The notes below the pieces were generated by a model, which did no database searches, had not been told where the DNA came from, and was given only the letters and a program-made list of their open reading frames with translations. Shown here one piece after another: positions 47,225-56,848 of a DNA stretch of 64,000 bases. The position numbers and the translations under genes are program-made. The stretch is from Pricia antarctica (GTDB lineage: Bacteria > Bacteroidota > Bacteroidia > Flavobacteriales > Flavobacteriaceae), in assembly GCA_011050085.1 (NCBI GenBank), contig DRGL01000024.1:170870-234869 (forward strand), in the 5' to 3' direction. Every line of letters begins with the position of its first letter. Within the stretch, counting starts at the first letter, position 1.

Positions 47225-48176
47225 GATTGAAATCCTAGGCCAAACTATTACCAAGGGAAAAGGAGCACTCGTAAATTTGGATATCGCCAAATTACATACG
47301 CGCACCAAAATACAAGTGCCCATTATTATTGAAAGGGGGAAAAAAGATGGACCCACCTTACTGATTACCGGGGGAATTCATGGCAACGAAATCAATGGTA
47401 TTGAAATTGTCCGTCAACTGGTAGCCAAAAAATACAATAAACCCGATTCCGGAATGGTCATCTGTATTCCTGTGGTCAACGTGTTCGGTTTTCTAAACCA
47501 AAAGCGACAATTTCCTGATGGTCGTGACCTTAACCGCGTTTTTCCAGGAAGTCCACGTGGATCACTGGCCAGCAGGTTTGCATATCACATTATTAAGGAA
47601 ATCGTGCCACTGGTGGATTATTGTATCGATTACCATACAGGTGGCGACAGTAGGTTCAATATGCCACAAATTAGGGTGGGTGCTGAAGACTCCGAAAATC
47701 TAGCTCTCGCCAAAGTTTTCAATCCCCCGTTTATCATTCAATCGGCACGAAGAGAAAAATCGTTTCGGGAAACTTTACACAAATTGGATAAAAAGGTACT
47801 TCTTTTTGAGGGGGGCAAATCCATACACATAGATAAAGTGGTTACCCAAATGGGTATTGCAGGGGCCTTGCGTATTATGCAGCACTTGGGGATGCGGCGT
47901 TTTGATAGAGAAATCGATGAGCTGGTCGTTAAGGAATTCGAACCGGTTATTTTGCACAACACACAATGGATTCGTGCCAAGTATTCAGGGATGTTCCACC
48001 CTTTTGTTGATTTAGGGAAAAAAGTGAAAAAAGGGGATACTTTGGGCAGTATTTCAGGACCGTTCGGATATTTTGAGCGTAAAATAAAGGCACCACATAC
48101 GGGATATCTTATTTGCATCAATGAAGCGCCCATTGTTACACAGGGGGATGCTATTTTCCATGTATCCATAAATTGA
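47211..48176 (+). CDS. succinylglutamate desuccinylase/aspartoacylase-family hydrolase
   Basis: A zinc-dependent hydrolase of 321 residues. Zinc ligands are visible as H57 and E60 in [12 protein letters not shown] and H142 in IDYHTGG; R105 to R109 of [11 protein letters not shown] form the substrate region. A C-terminal barrel-like lipoyl-type module (about 245-321, with [16 protein letters not shown]) is usual in this subgroup. The gene overlaps the rimK-like ligase by 14 nt. I infer that it cleaves an amide bond made by that ligase, but no substrate is known. Confidence 0.9.
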   Translation: MRNTKIEILGQTITKGKGALVNLDIAKLHTRTKIQVPIIIERGKKDGPTLLITGGIHGNEINGIEIVRQLVAKKYNKPDSGMVICIPVVNVFGFLNQKRQFPDGRDLNRVFPGSPRGSLASRFAYHIIKEIVPLVDYCIDYHTGGDSRFNMPQIRVGAEDSENLALAKVFNPPFIIQSARREKSFRETLHKLDKKVLLFEGGKSIHIDKVVTQMGIAGALRIMQHLGMRRFDREIDELVVKEFEPVILHNTQWIRAKYSGMFHPFVDLGKKVKKGDTLGSISGPFGYFERKIKAPHTGYLICINEAPIVTQGDAIFHVSIN

Positions 48177-48208
48177 TTGTTCAAAAATCAAAACCAAAAC
48201 CTATTTTT

Positions 48209-49315
48209 ATGAAACTGAAAACACCACATATCTCGTTAAAAGCTCCAAATATGGCACGTTTCGTAACTAAAAAAAAGGAGCATATTGGCCTAGCACCCGA
48301 CGATATTTCGTTTCGTGGGGAAAAGAAAATGGATGAGGTGGTGCTCAGATTGGTGGATTTCGACGCAGACAACTTAGAGGAGACTACGGTAGCCTCGGTT
48401 CAAGATGTGCTACCTTATAAACTAAAGGAAACGGTTACCTGGTTTAATATTGATGGTTTGCACGATAATGGGGTCATCGAAGCGATAGCCGATGGTTTTG
48501 ACCTAGATCATTTAGTACTTGCCGAGGTCATGGATATGCATGCTAGGGCCAACGTGCAAGAATTTCAGGATTGTATCGTTATCTCGATTAAAATGCTGCA
48601 ACAAGATCCCGAAACCGAACTGATCTCAGTAGAAAATCTAAGTTTAATTCTGACCGACACGGTTCTGTTGTCCTTTCAAGAAAAACGGGGCGATGTCTTC
48701 GATCCAGTTCGCGAGCGCATCCGAAGTCAGAAGAAACGCATTCGCAATAGCAATGTTGATTATTTGGCATTTGCCCTTCTAGATATCGTTGTAGATAACT
48801 ATATCTACATTATCGGAGTGTTGGGAGAGAAAATCGAGATGCTAGAGGAGAATTTACTTTCAGAGCCCAAAAAAAGTACTATCGACGAAATATATACCTA
48901 CAAGCGGGAATTAAACTTTTTACGTAAAAACATTACGCCGGCTAAAGACATGATTATGAGTCTATCCAAAATAGATTCGGAACTGATCAGTGACAGCACC
49001 CACATTCATTTTCAAGAATTGTTAGACAACATTTGTCAAGCCACCGATTCTTCAGAAACCTATCGCGAAATACTTTCGGATCAGTTGAATATTTATCACA
49101 CTACCATCAGTAGCAAGCTGAACGATGTTATGAAGTTTTTGACTATTTTTTCGGTAATCTTTATTCCGCTGACCTTTATCGCCGGAATTTATGGGACAAA
49201 TTTCGAAGTAGTTCCCGAATTAAAATATGAGTATAGCTACTTTATAATGTGGGGTGTAATGATAGTAGTCGCTATTGGTATGTTGATTTATTTTAAATAT
49301 CGGAAATGGTTGTAG
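48209..49315 (+). CDS. corA: CorA-family divalent cation transporter with GTN motif
   Basis: A CorA/Mrs2-family channel of 368 residues: a long cytoplasmic domain, then two membrane helices at the C-terminus (about 303-325 and 342-361) and a basic tail RKWL. The signature loop normally YGMNF reads YGTNF here, with the variant Thr at 330. CorA proteins pass Mg2+ or Co2+/Ni2+ as pentamers. A TTG at 48173 would add 12 residues; the ATG at 48209 is preferred. The gene follows the hydrolase by 32 nt and may share its transcript. Confidence 0.9.
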   Translation: MKLKTPHISLKAPNMARFVTKKKEHIGLAPDDISFRGEKKMDEVVLRLVDFDADNLEETTVASVQDVLPYKLKETVTWFNIDGLHDNGVIEAIADGFDLDHLVLAEVMDMHARANVQEFQDCIVISIKMLQQDPETELISVENLSLILTDTVLLSFQEKRGDVFDPVRERIRSQKKRIRNSNVDYLAFALLDIVVDNYIYIIGVLGEKIEMLEENLLSEPKKSTIDEIYTYKRELNFLRKNITPAKDMIMSLSKIDSELISDSTHIHFQELLDNICQATDSSETYREILSDQLNIYHTTISSKLNDVMKFLTIFSVIFIPLTFIAGIYGTNFEVVPELKYEYSYFIMWGVMIVVAIGMLIYFKYRKWL

Positions 49316-49424
49316 GTTCAGCGGTATTGGTGATGCCGCGACCTTAGATTGAACCACTCGCGAAATACTACCTCCATCTCGAAAAGTACACAAAGCTCTT
49401 CACAAGTCATAGAAAGCTTATTTT

Positions 49425-49468
49425 ATAAACCAATGGCCGCTTATCAAATAAAGCGGCCATTGGTTTAT
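49425..49468. terminator. strong bidirectional terminator between corA and the inositol oxygenase gene
   Basis: A perfect 18-bp stem (49425-49442 with 49451-49468) with an 8-nt loop in a convergent gap. A long palindromic stem like this can stop transcription from both sides. Confidence 0.8.
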
Positions 49469-49538
49469 GTTTATTCTTTGTGAGCTTAAAGAGTGAGGGG
49501 TTGAAGCCCATATTTCTCGATTCAGCAACTCAATCTTT

Positions 49539-50351
49539 CTACCATAATATCGGTCCGGTTCCCAAATACTTTTCTGCGATAGGCTGATAATAATCGCGAA
49601 CCTCCTCAAGTTCATAGATTTTTTGACTCTTTGTATAAAGGTCGTATTTGTTGAAGTCTTTTATTAATTCAAGATACTTTGCATCTGTATCATTGAGCAA
49701 AGGCTTGTAACTACCACCGGTGTGCCAAGGATAAAAAGAATGGTAACGGATCATGACCATGGCTTCGGCAGGAAGTTTATTCGCCTCGTGATTATTCAAG
49801 ACCTGAAAAAGATATTCGTCATGCCCCCAAGCTAAGTTCAAGTTGTCTAGTCCACACCCTTTTTCATAGATTCCTGTGGGTGTATTATATCGCTCATCCT
49901 GCATATCTGGATTTAAGGCATTGAACTCAGGATACACACACGTATCGGGAAGTTCGCAACCTACAACAAAAACATCGCCAACCGTACCCCATTGTTCGTC
50001 TTGACTGGTACCGTCTTCATCGCTTCCCCATAGGAACATCACTTTCCCCAAGTCATGTATCAAACCGGTTAATTGCATCCAATCTGGACGATTGTCGGCG
50101 CGAATGGCCTCGGCACTTTGAATCAAGTGCTGCACATTCGGCAAGTCGAGATCAGGATCGCTTACGTCGATAAGATCATTCAAATGACCCATAGCTTCCC
50201 AGAGTCCCATTGGCTTGTCGAAATTCAGATATTTTTTGTGCATGCGTTGCACGTAATCATAAGTCTGGTTCTTCCGCATCTTTCGATAGTGCTCTTTTAC
50301 AGCGGCTTTTACATCGACGGCTTCGTAGTTTCTAAATGTTTTTGTTTCCAT
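49539..50351 (-). CDS. inositol oxygenase
   Basis: A 270-residue myo-inositol oxygenase-like protein that would use O2 and a di-iron centre to turn myo-inositol into D-glucuronate. All six iron ligands can be aligned by eye to the animal enzyme: H75, H99, D100, H177, H204 and D237; the surrounding blocks LTGLIHDLGKV, LAWGHDEYLFQV, MIRYHSFYPWHTGG and FNKYDLYTK are very close. It is downstream of a sodium/solute symporter in the same operon (50 nt gap). No uronate pathway genes are in view. Confidence 0.93.
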   Translation of the reverse strand: METKTFRNYEAVDVKAAVKEHYRKMRKNQTYDYVQRMHKKYLNFDKPMGLWEAMGHLNDLIDVSDPDLDLPNVQHLIQSAEAIRADNRPDWMQLTGLIHDLGKVMFLWGSDEDGTSQDEQWGTVGDVFVVGCELPDTCVYPEFNALNPDMQDERYNTPTGIYEKGCGLDNLNLAWGHDEYLFQVLNNHEANKLPAEAMVMIRYHSFYPWHTGGSYKPLLNDTDAKYLELIKDFNKYDLYTKSQKIYELEEVRDYYQPIAEKYLGTGPILW

Positions 50352-50401
50352 TATATAAAATTCAAATTGAGGTACTATCCATATTGTATATACTTCCTTT
50401 T

Positions 50402-52000
50402 CTATACATTACCCAGGACAAGATACAAAATAACCGTAAATACTACTAAAAAAAGGCTGAACGGCTTGGCATGTTTCCAAGGCTTCAAATCGAGTTTCCC
50501 CGAATCTACCATTTCAAATTTCGCCTCCCTAACAAAAAATCGGGAAGCCAAATGCATGATAAGAATGTTGAGCACGAATTCAATACCCCATATATGGACA
50601 AAGTGGAGTTTCACTTGTATCACGTAGTACATTATAATGTAAAACAGGAGGCCGAACAGTAGTCCAATTTTAGCTCCGGCGGCGGATACCCTTGGAAATA
50701 GGAACCCGGCAATGATGACACTTGCAATGGGAATGAAAAAAATTCCGTTAAGCTGTTGCAAAAGCTGGTAAAGACCTTCAGGGGCGTTCGCTACGAACGG
50801 AGCAATCAATATAGCGAATAGGGCCAGTATTGCTGAAGTCCATCTGCCCAAGAAAACCAACTTCGCTTCGGATGCATCCTTTTGGATATACCTTTTGAAA
50901 ATATCCAAACTGAAAACCGTGGCCGCGCTATTCAGCGCAGAGTTGAACGTACTAAGTATGGCGCCCATCATTACGGCAACAAAAAAGCCCGTCAACCAAA
51001 GTGGCAACACTTTTTTGACCAAAAGCGGATACACATTATCGGGGGAATCGTAAAGACTTTCCCCAAAATAATAGAAACCGATCAAACCGGGCAAAACGAT
51101 GACCAAGGGTACTAAAATTTTTAATAGGCCGGTGTAAAGCAATCCTTTTTGTGCCTCCTTCAAATTCACAGCACCCAATACCCGTTGTATGATGGACTGA
51201 TGCATTGTCCAAAAATAAATTTGGTTGATCATAAGACCGGTAAATAACACTTCAAATGGCAGAATAGACGTACGTGCCCCTTCCCCTACTCCAGGTTCGT
51301 GACTGATAACATTGAACTTTTCAGGACTGTTGTTAAATACTGCGCCCAATCCATCAAAAAGATTTCCCTCACCAATCGACAATAAGGCAAGAATTGGAAC
51401 CAGCAGACCTGCTACCAGTAAACCGAAACCGTTTATAGTATCTGTGTAGGCTACCATTTTCAATCCCCCGAAAATAGCATAAACCGCCCCGATGGTACCA
51501 ACGATAATGATGGTTATCCAAATGCCTTCGTTCGTGGTTACGTTCAAAAGTTCCGAAATTTCGAAAATGGCCTCGATATTCAGCGCACCTGTATACAATA
51601 CGATGGGCAGCAAGGTTACAACAAAAGATAAAATCAAAAGCAGTGCGACCAGGGTGCGTGTCAGACCATCGAAGCGCTTTTCTAAAAATTCAGGAATGGT
51701 GGTCAGTCCCATTTTTAAATACCGAGGTGCGAAATATAATGCGGCAATAACTAGGGCTAATGCGGAAGTTACTTCCCAAGCAATAATGATAGCTCCATTT
51801 CGATACGATGAACCGTTCATACCGACCAAATGTTCGGTTGAGATATTGGTTAAAAGCAAAGATCCCGCTATCACAATTCCCGTCAGTGAACGGCCGCCCA
51901 AAAAATAACCGTCTTGCGTATTGAGTTCGTCACGTCTTAGCTTCCAAGTTGCATAGAAGGCCACGAAACCTGTAAATAAGAGAAATGTAAATAGTGCCAT
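50402..52000 (-). CDS. sodium/solute symporter family transporter
   Basis: A 532-residue member of the SSS family with about 13-14 helices. The start MALFTFLLFTGFV is chosen over an upstream in-frame alternative at 52063 because it begins the first helix. The conserved YFLGGRSLTG block near the N-terminus, GGLKMVAYTD and ALNSAATVFSLDIFKRY are SGLT-like. It precedes the inositol oxygenase gene, so uptake of inositol or a similar polyol with Na+ is the likely role; the Na+ gradient could be supplied by the Nqr complex. Confidence 0.9.
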   Translation of the reverse strand: MALFTFLLFTGFVAFYATWKLRRDELNTQDGYFLGGRSLTGIVIAGSLLLTNISTEHLVGMNGSSYRNGAIIIAWEVTSALALVIAALYFAPRYLKMGLTTIPEFLEKRFDGLTRTLVALLLILSFVVTLLPIVLYTGALNIEAIFEISELLNVTTNEGIWITIIIVGTIGAVYAIFGGLKMVAYTDTINGFGLLVAGLLVPILALLSIGEGNLFDGLGAVFNNSPEKFNVISHEPGVGEGARTSILPFEVLFTGLMINQIYFWTMHQSIIQRVLGAVNLKEAQKGLLYTGLLKILVPLVIVLPGLIGFYYFGESLYDSPDNVYPLLVKKVLPLWLTGFFVAVMMGAILSTFNSALNSAATVFSLDIFKRYIQKDASEAKLVFLGRWTSAILALFAILIAPFVANAPEGLYQLLQQLNGIFFIPIASVIIAGFLFPRVSAAGAKIGLLFGLLFYIIMYYVIQVKLHFVHIWGIEFVLNILIMHLASRFFVREAKFEMVDSGKLDLKPWKHAKPFSLFLVVFTVILYLVLGNV

Positions 52001-52177
52001 GCGGTAAAAATAGCGAAAAATTGGGATGTTTGGTTTTAGGTTTCTACAGTAAAATTGGTCCACTTTATGGAGAGGTAATTAGCTACAAAATGTATCGTCA
52101 AAAGTAAAATACCTGAAAACTAATCTTTTGATTTTATTGAATAGGTAAAACAGTAATCGATTTAAAAAAAGGAATAA

Positions 52178-52930
52178 ATGGAAGGTCTTAAAATTAATAC
52201 AGCATTGTTAATGAAATCACGCAGGTTTCATAATGCCAAGGAAATTCTATGAAAAGACTTTCTAACCAAAGTAGAAAGCTTTGAAGCAATTGTAAAAAGT
52301 AAAGCTAAAAACCAACACCTGTATTTTTGACAGTGGAGATAACGAAAAAAAACAGGTTAATCAGACTAAATTCCAAAACGTAAGGAATTTTAATTTTCAG
52401 GTGTTTTTGGATTATACTAAGATTCGATTCCCGCTGATAGAAGATAGACTAATGTTAAAGAAACTGAGGGTGTAATGCTACATTTTATTTATAGCAAATG
52501 GAAATACCAATACGGAGCTGCGTATGGATGCTAACGAACCTAGTTATAATAACCTCAAGCTTAGGCTAAGTAGAAATTCGGCTGATTATTTAGATATGAA
52601 AATCATACAAAAGAAACTTCATTAACAGGAATCATGGATGATTTGGCAACGTGGGAGCTATGATATGACTGAAATTGTCCAAATGTTCAGTGTTGCTATT
52701 CTTTTCACCGGCAAAGATACGGTCGACTATCGTAGCACAAACTAGATCCCATCGACCTTGAAAGCGACGAAAGTAGATAAAACAAAAAAAGTTGATAGTT
52801 ATTCCATCAATACAGCTTCTCTTCTAAAGGAAAAGGATATTTGAGTGCTCTTTAGAAATCATGATTTGGATGGTATAATTATGTATGAAAACCATAAACC
52901 CTTTGTTACAACCATTTGTAGAACTGCATA
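52178..52930 (+). pseudogene. decayed gene of unknown family
   Basis: No intact gene is found between 52064 and 53101, but one frame starting at 52178 (MEGLKINTALLMKSRR) reads as protein-like sequence interrupted by a stop. It then continues in the next frame after the five-T run at 52324-52328; removing one T joins ...KNQHLYF to DSGDNEKKQV.... The second frame runs to about 52930 with five internal stops, far fewer than expected for AT-rich random DNA, and includes ELRMDANEPSYNNLKLRLSR. The family is not recognised. It lies upstream of the AraC gene. Confidence 0.42.
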
Positions 52931-53101
52931 ATTGTCCTAAGTTATTTTATAAAGTGTACGCCCTACTATCAGAAATTATCTACACAATATACTTGATACG
53001 CTACAGTTAGCTAAATTCGAAGTTAATACCGTAAGTTATTTCCTATATATGAACCGTTAACCACTTCTAAATCATTATCTTGTCCCAAAATTATAATAAA
53101 A

Positions 53102-54220
53102 GTGAGCCTTGATTACAATCTATATGCCTTATTCGAGACTGTAGGATTTTTACAGGCAACTACGCTTGGCTTCCTGTTGATATTACTAAACAGAAATAGA
53201 TATAGAAGTACACTATTTTTGGGTATCTTTTTATTACTATTTGGTTTGGAGACTATTACCAACATTTTAAACAGTCTAAAGGTGTATGACCAATACCCAA
53301 ATGTATATCTGCTACCCTTTGACTTTTTTTGGCTACATTTTCCCATTTTCTATATTTACGTACACCAAATCAGTATTTTTTCTGAGGAGAAAACGAAATA
53401 TTGGGTGCTCTACCCCGGGATTGCAGCATTCATCTTGCAAGTTTCCATCTTCTTATTGCCCTACTCAACCAAGGTAGCAATAACCGAAAGTTTGGGATAC
53501 GATATTTATTTTAGCACCAAGATAATTTACGGCTTGATTATCGGTATCTATACATTACGGCTTTTATCGAACCATAAAATCGAAGTTCACAATCATTTTT
53601 CCATGGTCGAATCGAAAGAATTAACTTGGGCACGCTTATTTCTTATCTATAATATTTGCGGTTTTGTATTGGGCAAAGTTTTCGCGTACGCGTTTACGGA
53701 CAGTACATTCAATAAGGTTTTCTTTGCAACATTCGATTTGATTTTAATTTATTGGGTTTCGTATCATGGGGTGGAGCAGCGAAATATTCTGTCTTTACTT
53801 GCTAAAAAAAAGGATTTTGAAAACGATTTACCAAAACTATCTCTAAAGACCGATTTACCTACGTTATCAAAAGACAAGTTAGAAAGGCTCATGAAAAATA
53901 TCGATGACTATATGCAAAATGTAGAACCTTTCATAGATGCCGAATTAACCATTGTCGACCTCGCCACGCAATTTGAAGTCCACCCCAAGCGAATTTCTAC
54001 CGTAATTAATATGATTTGCCATCAGAATTTTAATACGTACGTTAATCAATTTCGGATTCGTAAAGCCGAAAGACTTCTGGAAGATTCCGATTATGAATTG
54101 CTTAGTGTCGAGGGAATTGGCAATAAGGTGGGCTTTAATAGCAAAAGTGCCTTTTATGCGGCCTTTAAAAAGTTTACAGGAACCACGCCTTCCAAATATA
54201 AGGAAGATGCCATATCTTGA
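53102..54220 (+). CDS. AraC-family transcriptional regulator with membrane N-terminus
   Basis: A 372-residue protein whose first ~220 residues form six to seven membrane helices and whose C-terminus (about 270-370) is an AraC-type pair of helix-turn-helix motifs, with IVDLATQFEVHPKRISTVIN and the final GFNSKSAFYAAFKKFTGTTPSKYK. It begins with GTG. Such membrane-bound AraC regulators are frequent in flavobacteria; the signal sensed by the membrane part is unknown. No obvious target gene is next to it. Confidence 0.92.
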   Translation: MSLDYNLYALFETVGFLQATTLGFLLILLNRNRYRSTLFLGIFLLLFGLETITNILNSLKVYDQYPNVYLLPFDFFWLHFPIFYIYVHQISIFSEEKTKYWVLYPGIAAFILQVSIFLLPYSTKVAITESLGYDIYFSTKIIYGLIIGIYTLRLLSNHKIEVHNHFSMVESKELTWARLFLIYNICGFVLGKVFAYAFTDSTFNKVFFATFDLILIYWVSYHGVEQRNILSLLAKKKDFENDLPKLSLKTDLPTLSKDKLERLMKNIDDYMQNVEPFIDAELTIVDLATQFEVHPKRISTVINMICHQNFNTYVNQFRIRKAERLLEDSDYELLSVEGIGNKVGFNSKSAFYAAFKKFTGTTPSKYKEDAIS

Positions 54221-54595
54221 ATATTGCATATAGCCATGTAAGTCAAATTATCCCGTTCACAATGATGAATTTTTATCTTTCAATAGATGCCAAAATTGAA
54301 AACTTACGAAGAAACCTAGTCAGTTATTAGGTAGTAAGGACTTCAACTTACATCAATATTCTTTGAGTGAATATCGGAAATTAAAACTTTAGGAATAGAA
54401 GCTAATACCGCGTTAACCTTTAAATGCAACAGGTATTGATTCCTGATAAAATCGGAGATATCCCTATAAATGGGCTATCCCGTACTGAATTCCGAATTCC
54501 GAACGTCTTGTAAGGCCATTAATTAGGATAACTGCTATTGATATTTGAATATTTGCACCAGACAAATTCCCAATACGACAACCGAATACTAAACC
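54221..54595. other. non-coding stretch
   Basis: About 375 bp between the AraC gene and a small membrane protein gene. It contains a short tandem GAATTCC pair near 54490 and no gene, RNA or strong hairpin that I can support. Confidence 0.5.
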
Positions 54596-54805
54596 ATGAA
54601 AAATGATGATGAAAGGCAGTGGGTTTTTCTGGCATTTATTTGGTGTCTGTTCTTATTATGGGAATTGCAGTTACAGACTGCAACAGCTCTAGATAAGAGC
54701 TATGAGGTTCGGTATGATCTTATGGTGTTACCCTTTATTTTGCTCCTCACTTTTTATGTATTGTATTCCCAAATAATAAAAAAGCGAAAAAACCCAAAGA
54801 AATGA
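54596..54805 (+). CDS. small two-helix membrane protein (69 aa)
   Basis: A 69-residue protein with two hydrophobic helices (about 10-23 and 41-61) joined by a polar loop, ending in a Lys-rich tail KKRKNPKK. No family recognised. Its last codons overlap the start of the next gene by 4 nt (ATGA), so the two are translationally coupled and likely work together. Confidence 0.7.
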   Translation: MKNDDERQWVFLAFIWCLFLLWELQLQTATALDKSYEVRYDLMVLPFILLLTFYVLYSQIIKKRKNPKK

Positions 54806-55221
54806 AATGTGTAGAACTAAATCCCGTTGGAAATTTTGGTCCTTGGGAAGCGTCTAAATTACGGGAATTAAAGAAAAAAAAACTCGATAATAGTATTGGT
54901 CAAAAGTTGCTTTTCGAAAATAATACCATAAAGGTTTGGGAAGTTGTTCTTTTCCCAGGAGAGCGTTTACCCTTTCGAAAAATTAGTGGCAACTACAACC
55001 TCACATCTATTACGGAGGGCCTGGCCGTAAGTCGTTATGCCAATGGTAAAATTTCGCTGGTACGGATAAAGGAAGGCGACTCGATGTTCATGAAACACGA
55101 TGGCCAAGAAAGCATATATGACTTTGAAAACATCGGCGAGAATATATTATTTTTACATGCCATGGAATTTAAACCTTTATTGGAAAAAACCTACGGCTTG
55201 CAGAAAGGATCGAAAATGTAA
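54802..55221 (+). CDS. cupin-like hypothetical protein
   Basis: A 139-residue protein in which strands such as IKVWEVVLFPGERLPF, the GDSMFMKHDGQ turn and the hydrophobic ILFLHAMEF strand suggest a small beta-barrel (cupin) fold. The usual metal-binding His cluster of cupins is not clear. It starts inside the preceding small membrane protein gene. Its function is not known; a terminator follows at 55335-55370. Confidence 0.65.
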   Translation: MKCVELNPVGNFGPWEASKLRELKKKKLDNSIGQKLLFENNTIKVWEVVLFPGERLPFRKISGNYNLTSITEGLAVSRYANGKISLVRIKEGDSMFMKHDGQESIYDFENIGENILFLHAMEFKPLLEKTYGLQKGSKM

Positions 55222-55334
55222 ATCCTAATTATAACCAACCTAGGTACTGTACATTAAGTTGACTCCATACTTGGTGACTGTTACCATTAGGTATAGTTCC
55301 CCCATAGTTTACCAATGTAAGAGAGTTAACTCAC

Positions 55335-55370
55335 GAAAACCATCCTTTAATCAGGATGGTTTTCTATTTT
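55335..55370 (+). terminator. terminator overlapping the next gene's promoter
   Basis: A 12-bp stem (55335-55346 with 55353-55364) with a 6-nt loop and T-rich tail. The tail contains the TATTTTTG element of the MOSC gene, whose start codon is only 12 nt beyond the stem. Confidence 0.8.
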
Positions 55371-55372
55371 TG
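55365..55372 (+). promoter_or_regulatory. -7 element directly before the MOSC gene
   Basis: TATTTTTG matches TAnnTTTG and is followed after 4 nt by the ATG at 55377. The transcript would start at or beside the ATG, so the message may be leaderless. Confidence 0.45.
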
Positions 55373-55376
55373 ATAT

Positions 55377-55988
55377 ATGCATATAATTTCTACAAATCTA
55401 GGTGAGCCGGTAACTTTTGTCTGGAACGGTGCAGAAGAACAAACCGGTATCTTTAAATACCCCGTTTCAGAACCCTTATCCTTAGGTAGAACTGATGTGG
55501 ATAAAGACAGCGTAATCGACCGCAAGCATCACGCAGGCATCAATAAGGCATGCTACTTGTTCGCTGGGGATGACTATCCGTTTTGGAAAGAATTGTATCC
55601 AGACCTAGAATGGGATTGGGGTATGTTCGGTGAAAACTTGACCGTTGATGGTTTAGATGAAACTATCCTTCGTATCGGGGACGTTCTACAAATAGGAAGT
55701 GCTGTTGTTCAAATTTCACAACCGAGGGAGCCTTGTTATAAACTTGGCGTACGTTTTAAAAATCAAGATATCCTAAAAAAATTCATTGCACGTGGTAAAT
55801 CTGGAACGTATGTGCGTGTATTGGAGGAAGGCGAGGTTAAAAATGGTGATAATGTGGTCGTCATCAAGCGCTCAACCAATACGCTGACCGTAAAACAATT
55901 TTTTAATTTACTTTACGATAAAAAAAACATCCTGATATTTTACGGTTATTCATGGAAAATAATGCGGTGCCAGAATATAAAAAGGTGA
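55377..55988 (+). CDS. MOSC-domain protein
   Basis: A 203-residue protein of the MOSC fold, found at the C-terminus of molybdenum cofactor sulfurases and alone in YiiM-like proteins. The key cysteine is C120 in ISQPREPCYKLG. MFGENLTVDGLDE and HHAGINKACYLF are other family blocks. Stand-alone members are linked to molybdenum-cofactor-dependent reduction of hydroxylated bases, but this is not shown here. It begins 4 nt after a -7 element, with no space for a ribosome binding site upstream of that. Confidence 0.88.
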   Translation: MHIISTNLGEPVTFVWNGAEEQTGIFKYPVSEPLSLGRTDVDKDSVIDRKHHAGINKACYLFAGDDYPFWKELYPDLEWDWGMFGENLTVDGLDETILRIGDVLQIGSAVVQISQPREPCYKLGVRFKNQDILKKFIARGKSGTYVRVLEEGEVKNGDNVVVIKRSTNTLTVKQFFNLLYDKKNILIFYGYSWKIMRCQNIKR

Positions 55989-56339
55989 AGATGCGGAAAT
56001 ATTTATGAAAACAATTCTTAAATAAAAAATCCTTAAACATAATTTTAATTCCGTGAATTCTGTTTGAGTTTGACTTAAAATGAGCTGGAGAATCCCAGAA
56101 AAATTTCTGTTATCGCAAATTATATTTTTAATTTAATGATTCAGACTTCCTAATAAGAGAAATTACAGCTTATTCCTAACATCCAAATTTTATGTCCATG
56201 GTAGTTTGGCCTTTGGTTTTAATATCAAGCTTAGTGATAGAAAATTAATGGGTAAATTTTATAAAGGATGAAGTAATTCCCATTTAAAAATGGCTTCTAC
56301 GTAAATGTAGTTGTCAAAATAATTACAACCCAAATTTAA
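55989..56339. other. non-coding stretch
   Basis: About 350 bp of AT-rich DNA between the MOSC and DoxX-like genes. No gene, terminator or promoter stands out. Confidence 0.5.
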
Positions 56340-56720
56340 ATGAATTTAAACGTATTGATGATGATAACCTCACCTTGGCACCTATATCTTATGGCTGCTA
56401 TGTACATCTTTGCCGGGGGAATGCATTTTATTAAGCCGAAGGCTTATCTACGTATCATGCCAAGATATCTACCTAAGCATTCGCTTTTGGTGGCACTCAG
56501 CGGTATGGCAGAAATCGTATTAGGGATTGGATTGTGCTTTCAGGCCACTAAAAATCTATCCATTTACGGCATTATGCTTATGTTAGTTGTATTTCTACTA
56601 GTTCATTTCTATATGCTTTCTGGGGAAAAGGCTTCTGCCGGTATTCCAAAATGGATTTTAATTTTAAGAATCCCCCTTCAATTCGGACTAATGTACTGGG
56701 CTTGGTGGTATTTAACATAG
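56340..56720 (+). CDS. DoxX-family membrane protein
   Basis: A 126-residue protein with four hydrophobic helices and the DoxX-like FAGGMHFIKPKAYLRIMP turn after the first helix. DoxX relatives are associated with oxidative or thiol stress and with quinone-linked complexes, but the activity of this type is unknown. It is a single gene, followed by a 128-nt gap to a convergent minus-strand gene. Confidence 0.85.
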   Translation: MNLNVLMMITSPWHLYLMAAMYIFAGGMHFIKPKAYLRIMPRYLPKHSLLVALSGMAEIVLGIGLCFQATKNLSIYGIMLMLVVFLLVHFYMLSGEKASAGIPKWILILRIPLQFGLMYWAWWYLT

Positions 56721-56848
56721 TCGTAACAACAAACCTTAGAGAAGGCCTGCCCCCTGTAATCCAATTTATATTCCATCCGTTAGCGTATAGGTCATAGTTA
56801 AATAATAAAAGGGAATAAAGTCCCTTTTATTCAATCAAATCTTATGTT

